Below are positions 35,045 to 43,757 of a stretch of DNA of 64,000 nt, in pieces. Source of the stretch: Ruminococcus sp. (lineage in GTDB: Bacteria; Bacillota; Clostridia; Oscillospirales; Ruminococcaceae). How positions within the stretch are numbered: position 1 is the first letter of the stretch; every line of letters starts with the position of its first letter. The translations under genes were made by a program, and so were the position numbers. The DNA lies in assembly GCA_024403935.1 (NCBI GenBank), contig JAKSQV010000001.1, forward strand, positions 54,829 to 118,828, read 5' to 3'. The notes beneath the pieces are model-generated. The model searched no databases. It was given only the letters and a program-made list of their open reading frames with translations, and was not told the origin of the DNA.

Positions 35045-35068
35045 AAAACAGCCCAACGGGCTGTTTTT
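35045..35068 (+). terminator. terminator between mutL and miaA
   Basis: 10-bp stem AAAACAGCCC/GGGCTGTTTT with a 3-nt loop and T-run. No clear promoter is seen in the 50 bp left before miaA, so miaA probably depends on read-through. Confidence 0.75.
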
Positions 35069-35119
35069 CGGTTCACCGCCTGCATGGTCAGGCTGATTTC
35101 CCGTGCTCAGGAGGTGCGT

Positions 35120-36070
35120 ATGAACAATTCGGACAAGCCCTTTGTGCTTGCGGTCTGCGGACCGACCGCATCGGGCAAGACATGGCTCGGTGTCGAGCTT
35201 GCAAAGCTGTACGGCGGCGAAGTCATCTCCGCCGATTCAATGCAGATATACAAGGGCATGGATATTGCCTCTGCGAAGCCGACAGAAGCTGAAATGCAGG
35301 GTATCCCGCATCATCTTATCGGAGTGGTCGGCAGAGATGTAACGTTTTCGGCTGCCGATTATGTGAAAATGGCACGCGAGACCATTGCGGACATTCTCGG
35401 CAGGGGGAAACTCCCGATAGTAGTGGGCGGAACAGGTCTGTATGTGGATTCGCTTCTCAACAATGTACAGTTCTCGGAAATGAAAAGTGATGCTGCCTAT
35501 CGTGAGAGCCTGTATGAGCTATCACGCGCGGAGGGCAATGAAGCCCTGTACGCCGAGCTCGTCAAAGCCGATCCCGAGGCTGCGAAGTCGATACATCCGA
35601 ACAATCTCGTCCGTGTAGTCCGCGCACTTGAGGTCATTCACCTCACGGGACGGCGGTTCAGTGATCTCAAAGCCGAGAGCACGGCGGAGGAGAGCCCTTA
35701 TGATTCGCTGATACTCGGGCTCAATGCCGCAGACAGAGCAGTTCTGTACGAGCGGATAGACAGACGCGTGGATGAAATGGTAAGAGCAGGACTTGTTGAG
35801 GAGGCGCGGCAGCTCTGCAGCGAGGGCGGTCTGTGTACAGCCGCAAATGCGATAGGCTTCAAGGAACTGCTGCCGTATTTTGACGGCGAAGCTCCTCTTG
35901 ATGAATGTATTGCCAAAATCAAGCAGGAAACGCGGCATTACGCGAAAAGACAGCTCACATGGTTTAGAAGAAATGAACGTATCAGGTGGATTATTACCGA
36001 CGATTTTAGTAAAAAATATGAAATTTTGGAAAATTCAAAAAAAGCTATAGCAAATTACGGCAGAGTGTGA
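35120..36070 (+). CDS. miaA: tRNA dimethylallyltransferase MiaA
   Basis: 316 aa from the ATG at 35120, with CAGGAGG SD 5 nt upstream. The open frame begins at 35024, but that part spans the terminator. P-loop GPTASGKTWLGVELA, SADSMQIYKGMDIASAKPT (catalytic Asp and tRNA contacts) and VGGTGLYVDSLL are all present. It transfers a dimethylallyl group to A37 of UNN-reading tRNAs, the substrate for MiaB. It precedes hfq, an arrangement shared by many bacteria. The hfq promoter overlaps its 3' end. Confidence 0.95.
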   Translation: MNNSDKPFVLAVCGPTASGKTWLGVELAKLYGGEVISADSMQIYKGMDIASAKPTEAEMQGIPHHLIGVVGRDVTFSAADYVKMARETIADILGRGKLPIVVGGTGLYVDSLLNNVQFSEMKSDAAYRESLYELSRAEGNEALYAELVKADPEAAKSIHPNNLVRVVRALEVIHLTGRRFSDLKAESTAEESPYDSLILGLNAADRAVLYERIDRRVDEMVRAGLVEEARQLCSEGGLCTAANAIGFKELLPYFDGEAPLDECIAKIKQETRHYAKRQLTWFRRNERIRWIITDDFSKKYEILENSKKAIANYGRV

Positions 36071-36076
36071 TATAAT
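36048..36076 (+). promoter_or_regulatory. promoter of hfq and downstream genes
   Basis: TAGCAA (36048-36053), 17-nt spacer, consensus TATAAT (36071-36076), overlapping the end of miaA. A GTTTTCC/GGAAAAC hairpin lies in the leader near 36132-36151. Confidence 0.55.
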
Positions 36077-36175
36077 ATATTGTGTGTATTTTTATCCTGA
36101 CGGGATAGGTATGCCCTCACGCGGAAATCATACGGTTTTCCGAGGTGGGAAAACGTAACAGAATGGAGAATGTGT

Positions 36176-36415
36176 ATGAACAAAACGATCAATTTACAGG
36201 ATGTTTTCCTCAACCAGTGCAGAAAGGAAAAGATCGTAGTTACCATTATCCTTACAAACGGCTTTCAGTTCAAGGGAATCGTAAGAGGATTCGACAGCTA
36301 CGTTGCAATTTTTGACTGCGACGGCAAGCAGCAGCTCGTATACAAGCACGCGATCTCAACAATTATCCCCGCAAGGCCCGTTTCTATACTTGATACTGCC
36401 GACAAGAGCGAATGA
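36176..36415 (+). CDS. hfq: RNA chaperone Hfq
   Basis: 79 aa from the ATG at 36176 (GGAG SD 7 nt away; an in-frame ATG lies two codons earlier). The Sm1 motif is [40 protein letters not shown] and Sm2 is [10 protein letters not shown]. Hfq forms hexamer rings that bind U-rich 3' ends and A-rich mRNA sites. The C-terminal tail is short, as is common in Bacillota. It follows miaA, has its own promoter, and is followed 12 bp later by the HlyD-like gene. Confidence 0.95.
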   Translation: MNKTINLQDVFLNQCRKEKIVVTIILTNGFQFKGIVRGFDSYVAIFDCDGKQQLVYKHAISTIIPARPVSILDTADKSE

Positions 36416-36427
36416 GCGGTGGTGTGA

Positions 36428-37699
36428 ATGAATACAAATAAGTCAGACAGCAGCTTCGTATCGAAGATACTGAGGAACAGCGTCCTCATACTGCTTCTGA
36501 TAATATTTATCAGTATCGTTTACAATTTCCGGAACAGACCTGAGGAAACTGCCGTAGCACTCATGTCCGATGCCGTGGCTTCAAAGGAACTGAGCGGCGT
36601 GTTCATCAGAAATGAGGAAGTACGCTATTGCAGCGGCAACGGCATTATCAGCTATAATGTCGCTGACGGCGGCAAGCTTGGCAACGGCACCGTTATCGCG
36701 GAGATCTATCCCGATGACACGCAGATCGGCAGGAACAGAGAGATAGAAAAGCTGACAAGGGAACTCGATATACTCAAAAAGATTCAGAATCCGGGTACTA
36801 TTGAATCTGCTCAGCCCTCCACGCTCTCCGCAAGTATAGAGGAGAGTTACAGAAGCCTCATTTACAGCCGTGATACCGGCGACTATGAGACTCTGAAAAA
36901 GAATATGGAGGATCTGGTCGTAGATATGAGTACGTACCAGATCATCACAAAGCAGGTCAGCGGCTTCAATCAGCAGATAACCGATATCAATGCGGAGCTC
37001 GCTCTGCTGAAGTCGGAATCGACAAAGCCCACAGAGACGATAACATCGCCGCGTTCGGCTTATTTCATAAGCTACTGCGACGGCTATGAGGACGAGCTCA
37101 CTCCCGACAAGCTGGACAAGCTCACCATTTCTGAGCTTAACAGCATCGTTGACAGAAAGAGTGACGATAAACAGATCGTCGGCAAGCTCATCGACGGCTT
37201 TGGCTGGTATCTTGCAGGAGTTATAGACAACTCACGGAAAGAGTACGCGATAGGCGGTAACGTGAAGCTGAGATTCGATTCCTCTGCTGAGACGTTCGAT
37301 GCTGTGATAAAGGACGTAAGGGACGAGGGAAGTGCGGCAAGGAGCATAATCATCCTTGAGTGCGACCAGTTCAATTATGACCTTGTTAAGCACCGTGTTG
37401 AAAAGTGTGAGATAATCAAGGGTGAGTACCGCGGACTGAAGGTACCGCGTGAATCCATACGATTCGCTGATGTTACCGAAACTGCTTCCTCTTCTGAGGA
37501 AGACGGCGCAGAGCCCGCTGATACTACTGTCAACTACAAGGGTGTCTATATCATGAAGGGCGAACAGATCACCTTCAAGAAGATAGATGTTATTTTTGAA
37601 GGAAGCGATTATGTGCTGTCAGAGGTACACGAGGACGATCCCTCATATCTGTCTCTTTATGACGATATCCTGATAGAAGGAGCTGACACAGATGACTGA
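36428..37699 (+). CDS. HlyD-like membrane protein upstream of yggS-sepF
   Basis: 423 aa. One N-terminal membrane helix (ILRNSVLILLLIIFISIVYNF) is followed by an extracytoplasmic part. A biotinyl-lipoyl-like half motif is visible (GIISYNVADGGKLGNGTVIAEIYPD), then a coiled-coil region (about 95-200), then beta-rich segments. This is the layout of HlyD/membrane-fusion-type adaptors seen beside the yggS-sepF division cluster in clostridia. No ABC transporter or outer membrane is present, so a division or envelope role seems likelier than export. It overlaps yggS by 8 bp. Confidence 0.75.
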   Translation: MNTNKSDSSFVSKILRNSVLILLLIIFISIVYNFRNRPEETAVALMSDAVASKELSGVFIRNEEVRYCSGNGIISYNVADGGKLGNGTVIAEIYPDDTQIGRNREIEKLTRELDILKKIQNPGTIESAQPSTLSASIEESYRSLIYSRDTGDYETLKKNMEDLVVDMSTYQIITKQVSGFNQQITDINAELALLKSESTKPTETITSPRSAYFISYCDGYEDELTPDKLDKLTISELNSIVDRKSDDKQIVGKLIDGFGWYLAGVIDNSRKEYAIGGNVKLRFDSSAETFDAVIKDVRDEGSAARSIIILECDQFNYDLVKHRVEKCEIIKGEYRGLKVPRESIRFADVTETASSSEEDGAEPADTTVNYKGVYIMKGEQITFKKIDVIFEGSDYVLSEVHEDDPSYLSLYDDILIEGADTDD

Positions 37700-38393
37700 C
37701 GCTTTCGGCTGCGTAAATGATAACCTTGCCGCAATACGCGGAAATATCGCTGAGGCGGCTGACAAATGCGGAAGAAGACCCGAGGATGTACGCATCATGG
37801 CGGTCACAAAGACAGTTGCTCCCGAAGCAGTCAACCGCGCCGTTGAGCTCGGAGTCGGACTGCTCGGAGAAAACAGGGTGCAGGAGTTCCTTTCAAAGCA
37901 GGATGCGTATGACAGCTCTGCTGAGATACACTTCATCGGGCATCTTCAGACCAACAAGGTCAAGGACATAATAGAGCCGATGTCCATGATACAGTCCGTT
38001 GACAGCGTTAAGCTGGCACAGGAAATAAACAGACTGGCTTCGGCACATAATAAAACGATGGACATACTCTGCGAGGTGAATATCGGAGGAGAGGATTCCA
38101 AGAGCGGTATCGCTCCTGACAGCCTTACGGAGCTTCTTGAAGCTGCGGCTTCCATGGAGAATCTGAGGGTGCGCGGACTTATGACTATACCGCCGCCTGC
38201 TTCCGGAGACATCTTTCTCGGACGCATGGAAGAACTGTTTCACAAAGTCAGGGATATGAACATCAGGGGTGTGAGCATGGACGTGCTGTCAATGGGCATG
38301 ACTCATGACTACACCGACGCCGTAAAACACGGCTCGACTCTCGTGCGGATAGGCACGGGACTTTTCGGAGCAAGGGACTATTCCAAAAAATGA
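37692..38393 (+). CDS. yggS: PLP homeostasis protein YggS/YlmE
   Basis: 233 aa. A PLP-binding alanine-racemase-type barrel in a single domain: MAVTKTV carries the PLP-lysine, and LLGENRVQE, HFIGHLQTNK and VSMGMTHDYTDAVKHGSTLVRIGTGLFG are signature segments. YggS/YlmE proteins bind PLP and influence B6 and amino-acid balance without a known turnover reaction. Its place directly before sepF, ylmH and divIVA matches Bacillus ylmE-sepF(ylmF)-ylmG-ylmH-divIVA, although ylmG is absent here. Confidence 0.93.
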   Translation: MTDAFGCVNDNLAAIRGNIAEAADKCGRRPEDVRIMAVTKTVAPEAVNRAVELGVGLLGENRVQEFLSKQDAYDSSAEIHFIGHLQTNKVKDIIEPMSMIQSVDSVKLAQEINRLASAHNKTMDILCEVNIGGEDSKSGIAPDSLTELLEAAASMENLRVRGLMTIPPPASGDIFLGRMEELFHKVRDMNIRGVSMDVLSMGMTHDYTDAVKHGSTLVRIGTGLFGARDYSKK

Positions 38394-38541
38394 CCTGCTC
38401 TGCATAAACAGTATTGAACCGCTGAGACTGAGGTACGGCTCGGCAGGGCGGTGATATATCACGGCAACACAGACCGATGCGCCCCTCCGCATGGAACGCT
38501 TCGGGAACAGAAAAATAAAAATGCGGAGAATGGAGTAAATT

Positions 38542-39018
38542 ATGAAACTGTTTGAGAATTTCAAGGACTTCTTTTTTGCTGCTGATGAAGAAGAAGGCGA
38601 TTTCGTTGATTCCCCCATCCATGCAGACCCCAGAGCTGAGCGTGCAGCCGCTGCTATCGAGCGCGAGGAGGCTGTTGCAGCAGAGAGCGGCAGCTTTTCA
38701 AACGGAAGAAGAAACAAGGTCGTTAATATCCAGACCACTGCACAGCTTCAGGTAGTTCTTGTAAAGCCTTCTGCATTTACTGATGCAAAGCAGATAGCCG
38801 ATCATCTCATCGCCAAGAAGACGGTAGTTCTCAACCTTGAGACAGCTTCTCCCGAGAACAAAAGAAGAATAATCGACTTCCTTGTTGGTGTTGCCTACGC
38901 TAACGGCGGAAGCCTCAAGCCTGTTGCAAATCTCACATACATCATCACTCCTTATAATGTCGGCTTCATCGGCGAAGACCTTGTCGGCGAGCTGGAGAAC
39001 AACGGCGTATTCATCTGA
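38542..39018 (+). CDS. sepF: cell division protein SepF
   Basis: 158 aa. It has an N-terminal amphipathic helix for membrane binding (KLFENFKDFFFAADEEE), a variable linker, and the SepF core. Core segments are VVLVKPSAFTDAKQIADHLIAKKTVVLNLE and a closing NVGFIGEDL strand. SepF tethers FtsZ to the membrane and shapes the septum. The SD before the ATG is GGAGTAAATT. The stop overlaps the ylmH start by one base. The 148-bp gap upstream has no clear promoter or terminator. Confidence 0.93.
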   Translation: MKLFENFKDFFFAADEEEGDFVDSPIHADPRAERAAAAIEREEAVAAESGSFSNGRRNKVVNIQTTAQLQVVLVKPSAFTDAKQIADHLIAKKTVVLNLETASPENKRRIIDFLVGVAYANGGSLKPVANLTYIITPYNVGFIGEDLVGELENNGVFI

Positions 39019-39776
39019 TGGATATACAGCCCGACAAGCTGCTTTTCGCAAGGCTCGATGATATGATGAGCCGCTGCGGCAGAGACTGCTCTCCCGTGTT
39101 CTCGAACTTTCTCGATGAGAGACAGGGCGCAGAGGCGGAGCTTTTCTGCAAAGCAAATGCAGGCGCACTGAAATATCTGCTTTGGGGCGGATACGACGGC
39201 GCAAGGCGAAAGATGCTGGCTGTTTACCCCGAATACTTCAGCGACGGCATTACTGAGATGTTCCCGATGAAATGCCTCACCTTCACCTATCGTGAGGAGG
39301 ACAGGCTTACCCACAGGGATTTTCTCGGCTCGTTCATGGCTCAGATGCTCAGGCGTGAGGTGATAGGGGATATTGTCACGGATGACGGGATCACTCAGGC
39401 GTTCGTGACCGATATAGCCGCTGAGGCCATTGAGGCTTCGGTGACAAAGATAGGACGTGTCGGCGTGAAAATATCCGACAGCCGTCCGTTTGAGCTTGAT
39501 AACACTCAGAAATTTCAGGATATGAGCGGCACGGTCGCCTCTTTGCGGCTTGACTGTGTTGTCAGTCTTGCAGCAAAGATAAGCCGCGAAAAAGCGGCAG
39601 AGCTTATCCGCACGGACAAGGTGGATGTCAACCACCTGACCGCAGACTCGGTCTCAAAGGAACTCAGTGAGGGCGATATCCTCTCAGTGAGAGGCTGCGG
39701 CAGATTCATTCTTTCGGGTATCAACGGCGAGACGAAAAAAGGCCGTATACACATAATTCTGAAAAAATTTATTTAG
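39018..39776 (+). CDS. ylmH: YlmH family S4-domain RNA-binding protein
   Basis: 252 aa. The N-terminal YlmH domain (FLDERQGAEAELF, LLWGGYDGARRKMLAVYP, then LGSFMAQMLRREVIGDIV) is followed by a C-terminal S4 RNA-binding domain (LDCVVSLAAKISREKAAELIRTDKVDVNH). In Bacillus, YlmH is linked to ribosome rescue and to the division cluster. Its start overlaps sepF by one base, and divIVA follows after 12 bp. Confidence 0.93.
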   Translation: MDIQPDKLLFARLDDMMSRCGRDCSPVFSNFLDERQGAEAELFCKANAGALKYLLWGGYDGARRKMLAVYPEYFSDGITEMFPMKCLTFTYREEDRLTHRDFLGSFMAQMLRREVIGDIVTDDGITQAFVTDIAAEAIEASVTKIGRVGVKISDSRPFELDNTQKFQDMSGTVASLRLDCVVSLAAKISREKAAELIRTDKVDVNHLTADSVSKELSEGDILSVRGCGRFILSGINGETKKGRIHIILKKFI

Positions 39777-39788
39777 AGGTGAATTACC

Positions 39789-40340
39789 ATGATAACATCA
39801 AAGGACGTAAGAAATAAAAGGTTTGAAAAAGCCGCTTTCGGCTATAAGCAGGAAGAGATTGACGAATTTCTTTCACAGCTTGAGGCTGAGCTCGATGAGA
39901 TGGAGCGTGAGCGCGCTGAGGCAAACAACAAGATACAGATTCTTGCCGACAAGGTAAGAGAGTATATGAAGGACGAGGATGCCCTCAAGGACGCTCTCCT
40001 CGGAGCTCAGAAGCAGGGACATCAGGTACTCAGCGACGCCAACGAGAAGGCTGAGCAGATCATCGCTGAGGCTCAGGCAAAGGCTGACCAGCTTGAGGAT
40101 GAGGCTGTACGCCAGCACGCTGAGGCAATGGAAAAGAACAGAGAAGAGATCGCAAAGGAAAAGGAATCTCTGATCGATGCACGCAGACAGGTCGCAGAGT
40201 TCAAGAAGAGCCTGTTCGATATGTACAAGGCTCACCTTGAAATGATCTCCTCCATGCCTGAATCCTACGATGACGATCTCGATGCAACAGAGACCGCTGA
40301 GGATATTGCAAACGCTGTTGCAAACAGCGTGAACGAATAA
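39789..40340 (+). CDS. divIVA: DivIVA family cell division/polarity protein
   Basis: 183 aa. It starts MITSKDVRNKRFEKAAFGYKQEEIDEFLSQ, the DivIVA membrane-binding N-terminal domain that senses negative curvature. An almost continuous coiled coil follows (about 25-150), then an acidic, unstructured tail. In Bacillota DivIVA marks poles and septa and positions division or growth machinery. An AGAGGTG SD lies before the ATG. Confidence 0.93.
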   Translation: MITSKDVRNKRFEKAAFGYKQEEIDEFLSQLEAELDEMERERAEANNKIQILADKVREYMKDEDALKDALLGAQKQGHQVLSDANEKAEQIIAEAQAKADQLEDEAVRQHAEAMEKNREEIAKEKESLIDARRQVAEFKKSLFDMYKAHLEMISSMPESYDDDLDATETAEDIANAVANSVNE

Positions 40341-40363
40341 TCACTGACAACGAATAAGCTTTG

Positions 40364-40402
40364 AAAGGAGGATCGCTCCTACGCGGAGACGATCAGAATA
40401 TA
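40364..40402 (+). promoter_or_regulatory. structured ribosome-binding site of ileS
   Basis: The SD AAAGGAG (40364-40370) lies 32 nt before the ATG. Directly after it, GATCGCTCC (40371-40379) can pair with GGAG-A-CGATC (40385-40394), leaving 8 nt to the ATG. A competing hairpin, AGGAG (40366-40370) with CTCCT (40376-40380), would hide the SD. So one fold opens the site and the other closes it. Confidence 0.55.
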
Positions 40403-43174
40403 ATGGCACAGGATTACAATGCTACTCTGAATTTACCTGTGACAGAGTTCCCCATGCGCGGAAATCTGCCAAAGAGAGAGCCTGAAACACTCGAAAAATG
40501 GGAAAGCGGAAGGCTCTATTACAAGATGATAGAGAAAAATAAGGGCAAGCCTTCGTTCATTCTTCACGACGGACCTCCTTATGCAAACGGCGAGATACAT
40601 CTCGGTACTGCACTCAATAAGACTCTCAAGGATTTCATCGTGAAGTACAAGAACATGACCGGCTTCTGTGCACCGTATGTTCCCGGCTGGGATACACACG
40701 GCCTGCCTATCGAGCTCAAGGCGATGAAGGCTATCGGCGTCAAGGATGGTGCTATCCCTCCGACAGAGCTGAGAAAGCATTGCCATGACTATGCCATGAC
40801 TCACGTTGCAAATCAGATGAAGCAGTTCAAGAGACTGGGCTCGCTCGGCGATTACGAGTATCCCTATCTCACGCTCCGTCCTGCATACGAGGCAAGACAG
40901 GTCGAGGTATTCGGCTCTATGGCAAAGAAGGGCTATATGTATAAGGGACTTAAGCCTGTTTACTGGTGTCCTGACTGCAACACGGCTCTTGCAGAGGCAG
41001 AGATCGAATATTCCAATGACCCCTGCTACTCTATCTATGTAAAGTTCAACGTTACCGATGACAAGGGCATCTTTACCGCTCTCGGACTTGACCTTTCAAA
41101 GATATTCTTCGTTATCTGGACTACTACAACATGGACCATTCCCGGAAACCTTGCTGTATGCCTCGGTCCTGAGTATAACTATACCCTCGTTCACGTAGGC
41201 GATGAGTACTATGTGATGGCTGAGGAGCTTGTAAAGACAACGATGGAGACGGCAGGCATAACAGATTATACCACCGAGCACATCTTTACAGGTGCAGAGC
41301 TTGAGGGCATAAAGACAAAGCATCCGCTCTATGACCGTCTGTCGCCCGTTATCGTTGGCGACCACGTTACACTCGAATCCGGTACAGGCTGTGTTCATAC
41401 TGCTCCCGGCTACGGTGTAGAGGACTTTGAGGTCTGCAAGAACTATGACGACATCGGCATCATCGTATGCGTTGATGCTAAGGGCAGACAGACCGAAGAA
41501 GCAGGCGAGTTCGCAGGTCTCGATACAGACGAGGCAAACAAGGCTATTGCTGCAAAGCTCACAGAACTCGGTGCTATGCTTGCAACTCAGAAGATAGTCC
41601 ACCAGTATCCGCACTGCTGGAGATGCAACAGCCCGATAATCTACCGTGCTACCGAGCAGTGGTTCTGCTCAGTAAACGGCTTCAAGGATGAGGCTGTAAA
41701 GGCTATCGAGTCCGTAAAGTGGATACCCGAATGGGGCGAGGACCGTATCAAGGGCATGGTGCGCGACAGAAGCGACTGGTGTATTTCACGCCAGAGAACA
41801 TGGGGCGTTCCTATCCCTGTTATCTACTGCAAGGACTGCGGCAAGCCGATATGCACAGATGAGACTATCTCTGCCATTGCAGATCTCTTCCGCAAGGAAG
41901 GCTCTGATGCATGGTGGACAAGAGAAGTCAGCGAGTTCATTCCCGCTTCCGTAAAGTGTGAATGCGGCTGCGGCGAGTTCACCAAGGAATATGACATCAT
42001 GGATGTATGGTTTGACAGCGGCGTTTCCCACACTTCTGTCATGGACGATTTCGACAGCCTTACATGGCCTGCTGACCTCTACCTTGAGGGTGCTGACCAG
42101 TACCGCGGCTGGTTCCAGTCGTCACTCCTTACATCGGTAGTATACAAGGGTTCTGCCCCCTATAAGGCAGTATGTACTCACGGCTGGGTAGTTGACGGCG
42201 AGGGCAAGACCATGCACAAATCGCTCGGCAACGGTATTGCTCCCGACGAGATAACCGACCAGTACGGTGCGGATATTCTCCGCCTGTGGGTGGCTTCATC
42301 TGACTATCACAGCGATATCCGTATCTCCAAGCCTATCCTGAGCCAGCTCTCGGACGCTTACAAGAAGATACGCAATACCGCAAGATTCATACTCGGAAAC
42401 CTCGGCAACGGTGCGGGCTTCGATCCCGACAATGACTGTGTTTCCGATGACAAGCTCACAGAGCTCGACAAGTGGGCACTTATGAAGCTCGACAAGCTCA
42501 TCGACGAGGTGAATGGCGGATACGAGAGATATGATTTCCATATCGCATTCCACGCTATCCATAACTTCTGCGTTGTTGATATGTCCAACTTCTACCTTGA
42601 CATCATCAAGGACAGACTTTACTGTGAGAAGGAGAACAGTGAGCTCCGCCGTGCTGCTCAGACGGTAATGTACCGTATACTCAGCGCACTTGCAAGACTT
42701 TCTGCTCCTATCATCTCATTCACAGCCGAGGAGATATGGCAGTTCATGCCGCACACCTCAGCAGATGACAAGGAGAGCGTTTTCCTCAACCAGATGCCCG
42801 AGAAGAGCGGTATCGAGTTCAATGCGGAATTCGCTGACAAGTGGGACTTCATCTACAATACACGTCTCGGAGCGAACAAGGCTCTTGAGGAGGCAAGAAA
42901 CGCCAAGGTGATCGGCAAGTCGCTTGAGGCTAAGATAATCATCAAGTCTTCGGATGCCGATTATGACAGATATGCTGCCCTTGCGGACAGTCTCAGAGAT
43001 ATTCTCATCGTTTCGGGAGTCGAGGCTGTCAAGGGTGACGGAGAGACCGTATTTGAGGTCGCTCAGGCTGACGGCGGCAAGTGTGAACGCTGCTGGTGCT
43101 ATTCATGCACCGTCGGCAAAAACAGCACATATCCCGACCTTTGTGAGAGATGTGCCGTAGCCGTAGAGATATAA
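40403..43174 (+). CDS. ileS: isoleucyl-tRNA synthetase
   Basis: 923 aa from the ATG at 40403; an in-frame TTG at 40361 would add 14 residues that do not look like IleRS. HIGH motif region: PPYANGEIHLGTA. The KMSKS-loop equivalent reads GKTMHKSLGN, the Lys-Met-Ser being replaced by Thr-Met-His. The large editing domain (CP1) and a C-terminal zinc finger with two CERC pairs are present. It charges tRNA-Ile. No T-box is seen upstream. The RBS is unusually structured. It sits after divIVA as in many Bacillota. Confidence 0.96.
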   Translation: MAQDYNATLNLPVTEFPMRGNLPKREPETLEKWESGRLYYKMIEKNKGKPSFILHDGPPYANGEIHLGTALNKTLKDFIVKYKNMTGFCAPYVPGWDTHGLPIELKAMKAIGVKDGAIPPTELRKHCHDYAMTHVANQMKQFKRLGSLGDYEYPYLTLRPAYEARQVEVFGSMAKKGYMYKGLKPVYWCPDCNTALAEAEIEYSNDPCYSIYVKFNVTDDKGIFTALGLDLSKIFFVIWTTTTWTIPGNLAVCLGPEYNYTLVHVGDEYYVMAEELVKTTMETAGITDYTTEHIFTGAELEGIKTKHPLYDRLSPVIVGDHVTLESGTGCVHTAPGYGVEDFEVCKNYDDIGIIVCVDAKGRQTEEAGEFAGLDTDEANKAIAAKLTELGAMLATQKIVHQYPHCWRCNSPIIYRATEQWFCSVNGFKDEAVKAIESVKWIPEWGEDRIKGMVRDRSDWCISRQRTWGVPIPVIYCKDCGKPICTDETISAIADLFRKEGSDAWWTREVSEFIPASVKCECGCGEFTKEYDIMDVWFDSGVSHTSVMDDFDSLTWPADLYLEGADQYRGWFQSSLLTSVVYKGSAPYKAVCTHGWVVDGEGKTMHKSLGNGIAPDEITDQYGADILRLWVASSDYHSDIRISKPILSQLSDAYKKIRNTARFILGNLGNGAGFDPDNDCVSDDKLTELDKWALMKLDKLIDEVNGGYERYDFHIAFHAIHNFCVVDMSNFYLDIIKDRLYCEKENSELRRAAQTVMYRILSALARLSAPIISFTAEEIWQFMPHTSADDKESVFLNQMPEKSGIEFNAEFADKWDFIYNTRLGANKALEEARNAKVIGKSLEAKIIIKSSDADYDRYAALADSLRDILIVSGVEAVKGDGETVFEVAQADGGKCERCWCYSCTVGKNSTYPDLCERCAVAVEI

Positions 43175-43185
43175 ATCAGAACAAT

Positions 43186-43217
43186 ATTGCCTGTCGTATT
43201 CCTGTACGACAGGCAAT
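43186..43217 (+). terminator. strong hairpin between ileS and lspA
   Basis: 13-bp perfect stem (43186-43198 / 43205-43217) with a 6-nt loop, followed only by GTTT. It may act as a leaky terminator or as an mRNA processing/stability element between ileS and lspA. Confidence 0.5.
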
Positions 43218-43235
43218 GTTTGCGAAAGGATAAAT

Positions 43236-43757
43236 ATGGGTATAGTATTCCTTGTGCTCATTGCCGTACTCGTTGCGGCGGATCAGCTCGTCAAGCACTG
43301 GGCGGTCGTATCGCTGGAGCCTGCCGGCAGTATGGACTTCATACGTTTCGGCGATTTCAAAGTCTTTGACCTCACATATCTTGAGAATGACGGTGCCATC
43401 TTCGGCAGTATGTCAGGACAGAGGTGGTTCCTTATCGGCTTTACGGCACTGGTGCTCGTTATAGGTCTTGCAGCAATGTTCCTCACGCTGAAACGCTCGA
43501 AATTCCTGAGCTTTTCGATAATGCTTTTTGTGGCAGGCGGCATAGGAAATTTCATCGACCGCATACGTTACGGCTATGTTGTGGATATGTTTGAGTTCAA
43601 GCCGTTCCACTTTGCGATATTCAATGTCGCGGATATTTGCGTGACATTTGCTTTTATTTTCGTGCTCATTTATATGATCTTCATTGATCCGAAAATCGAA
43701 AAAGCGAAGAAGGCTGAAAAGTCTGACGCTGAAAAAACGGAGAGCGGAAATGAGTGA
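43236..43757 (+). CDS. lspA: lipoprotein signal peptidase II
   Basis: 173 aa with four membrane helices. Catalytic Asp residues lie in GGIGNFIDRIRYGYVVDMFEF and FNVADICVT. It cleaves prolipoproteins after lipidation of the lipobox Cys; five lipoproteins in this window are possible substrates. The C-terminus carries a Lys/Glu-rich cytoplasmic tail. An AAAGGA SD is present. It overlaps rluD by 8 bp, the usual Bacillota pairing (lspA-ylyB). Confidence 0.95.
   Translation: MGIVFLVLIAVLVAADQLVKHWAVVSLEPAGSMDFIRFGDFKVFDLTYLENDGAIFGSMSGQRWFLIGFTALVLVIGLAAMFLTLKRSKFLSFSIMLFVAGGIGNFIDRIRYGYVVDMFEFKPFHFAIFNVADICVTFAFIFVLIYMIFIDPKIEKAKKAEKSDAEKTESGNE

Noticed and set aside
35024-35119. N-terminal extension of miaA
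   Set aside because: It would be translated from a terminator hairpin region without SD; the ATG at 35120 has GGAGG at ideal spacing.
38394-38541. Possible promoter or RNA before sepF
   Set aside because: No acceptable -35/-10 pair or stable hairpin was found in this gap.
40341-40402. T-box riboswitch before ileS
   Set aside because: The gap to divIVA is only 62 bp, with no room for a stem I or antiterminator and no TGGNACC sequence.
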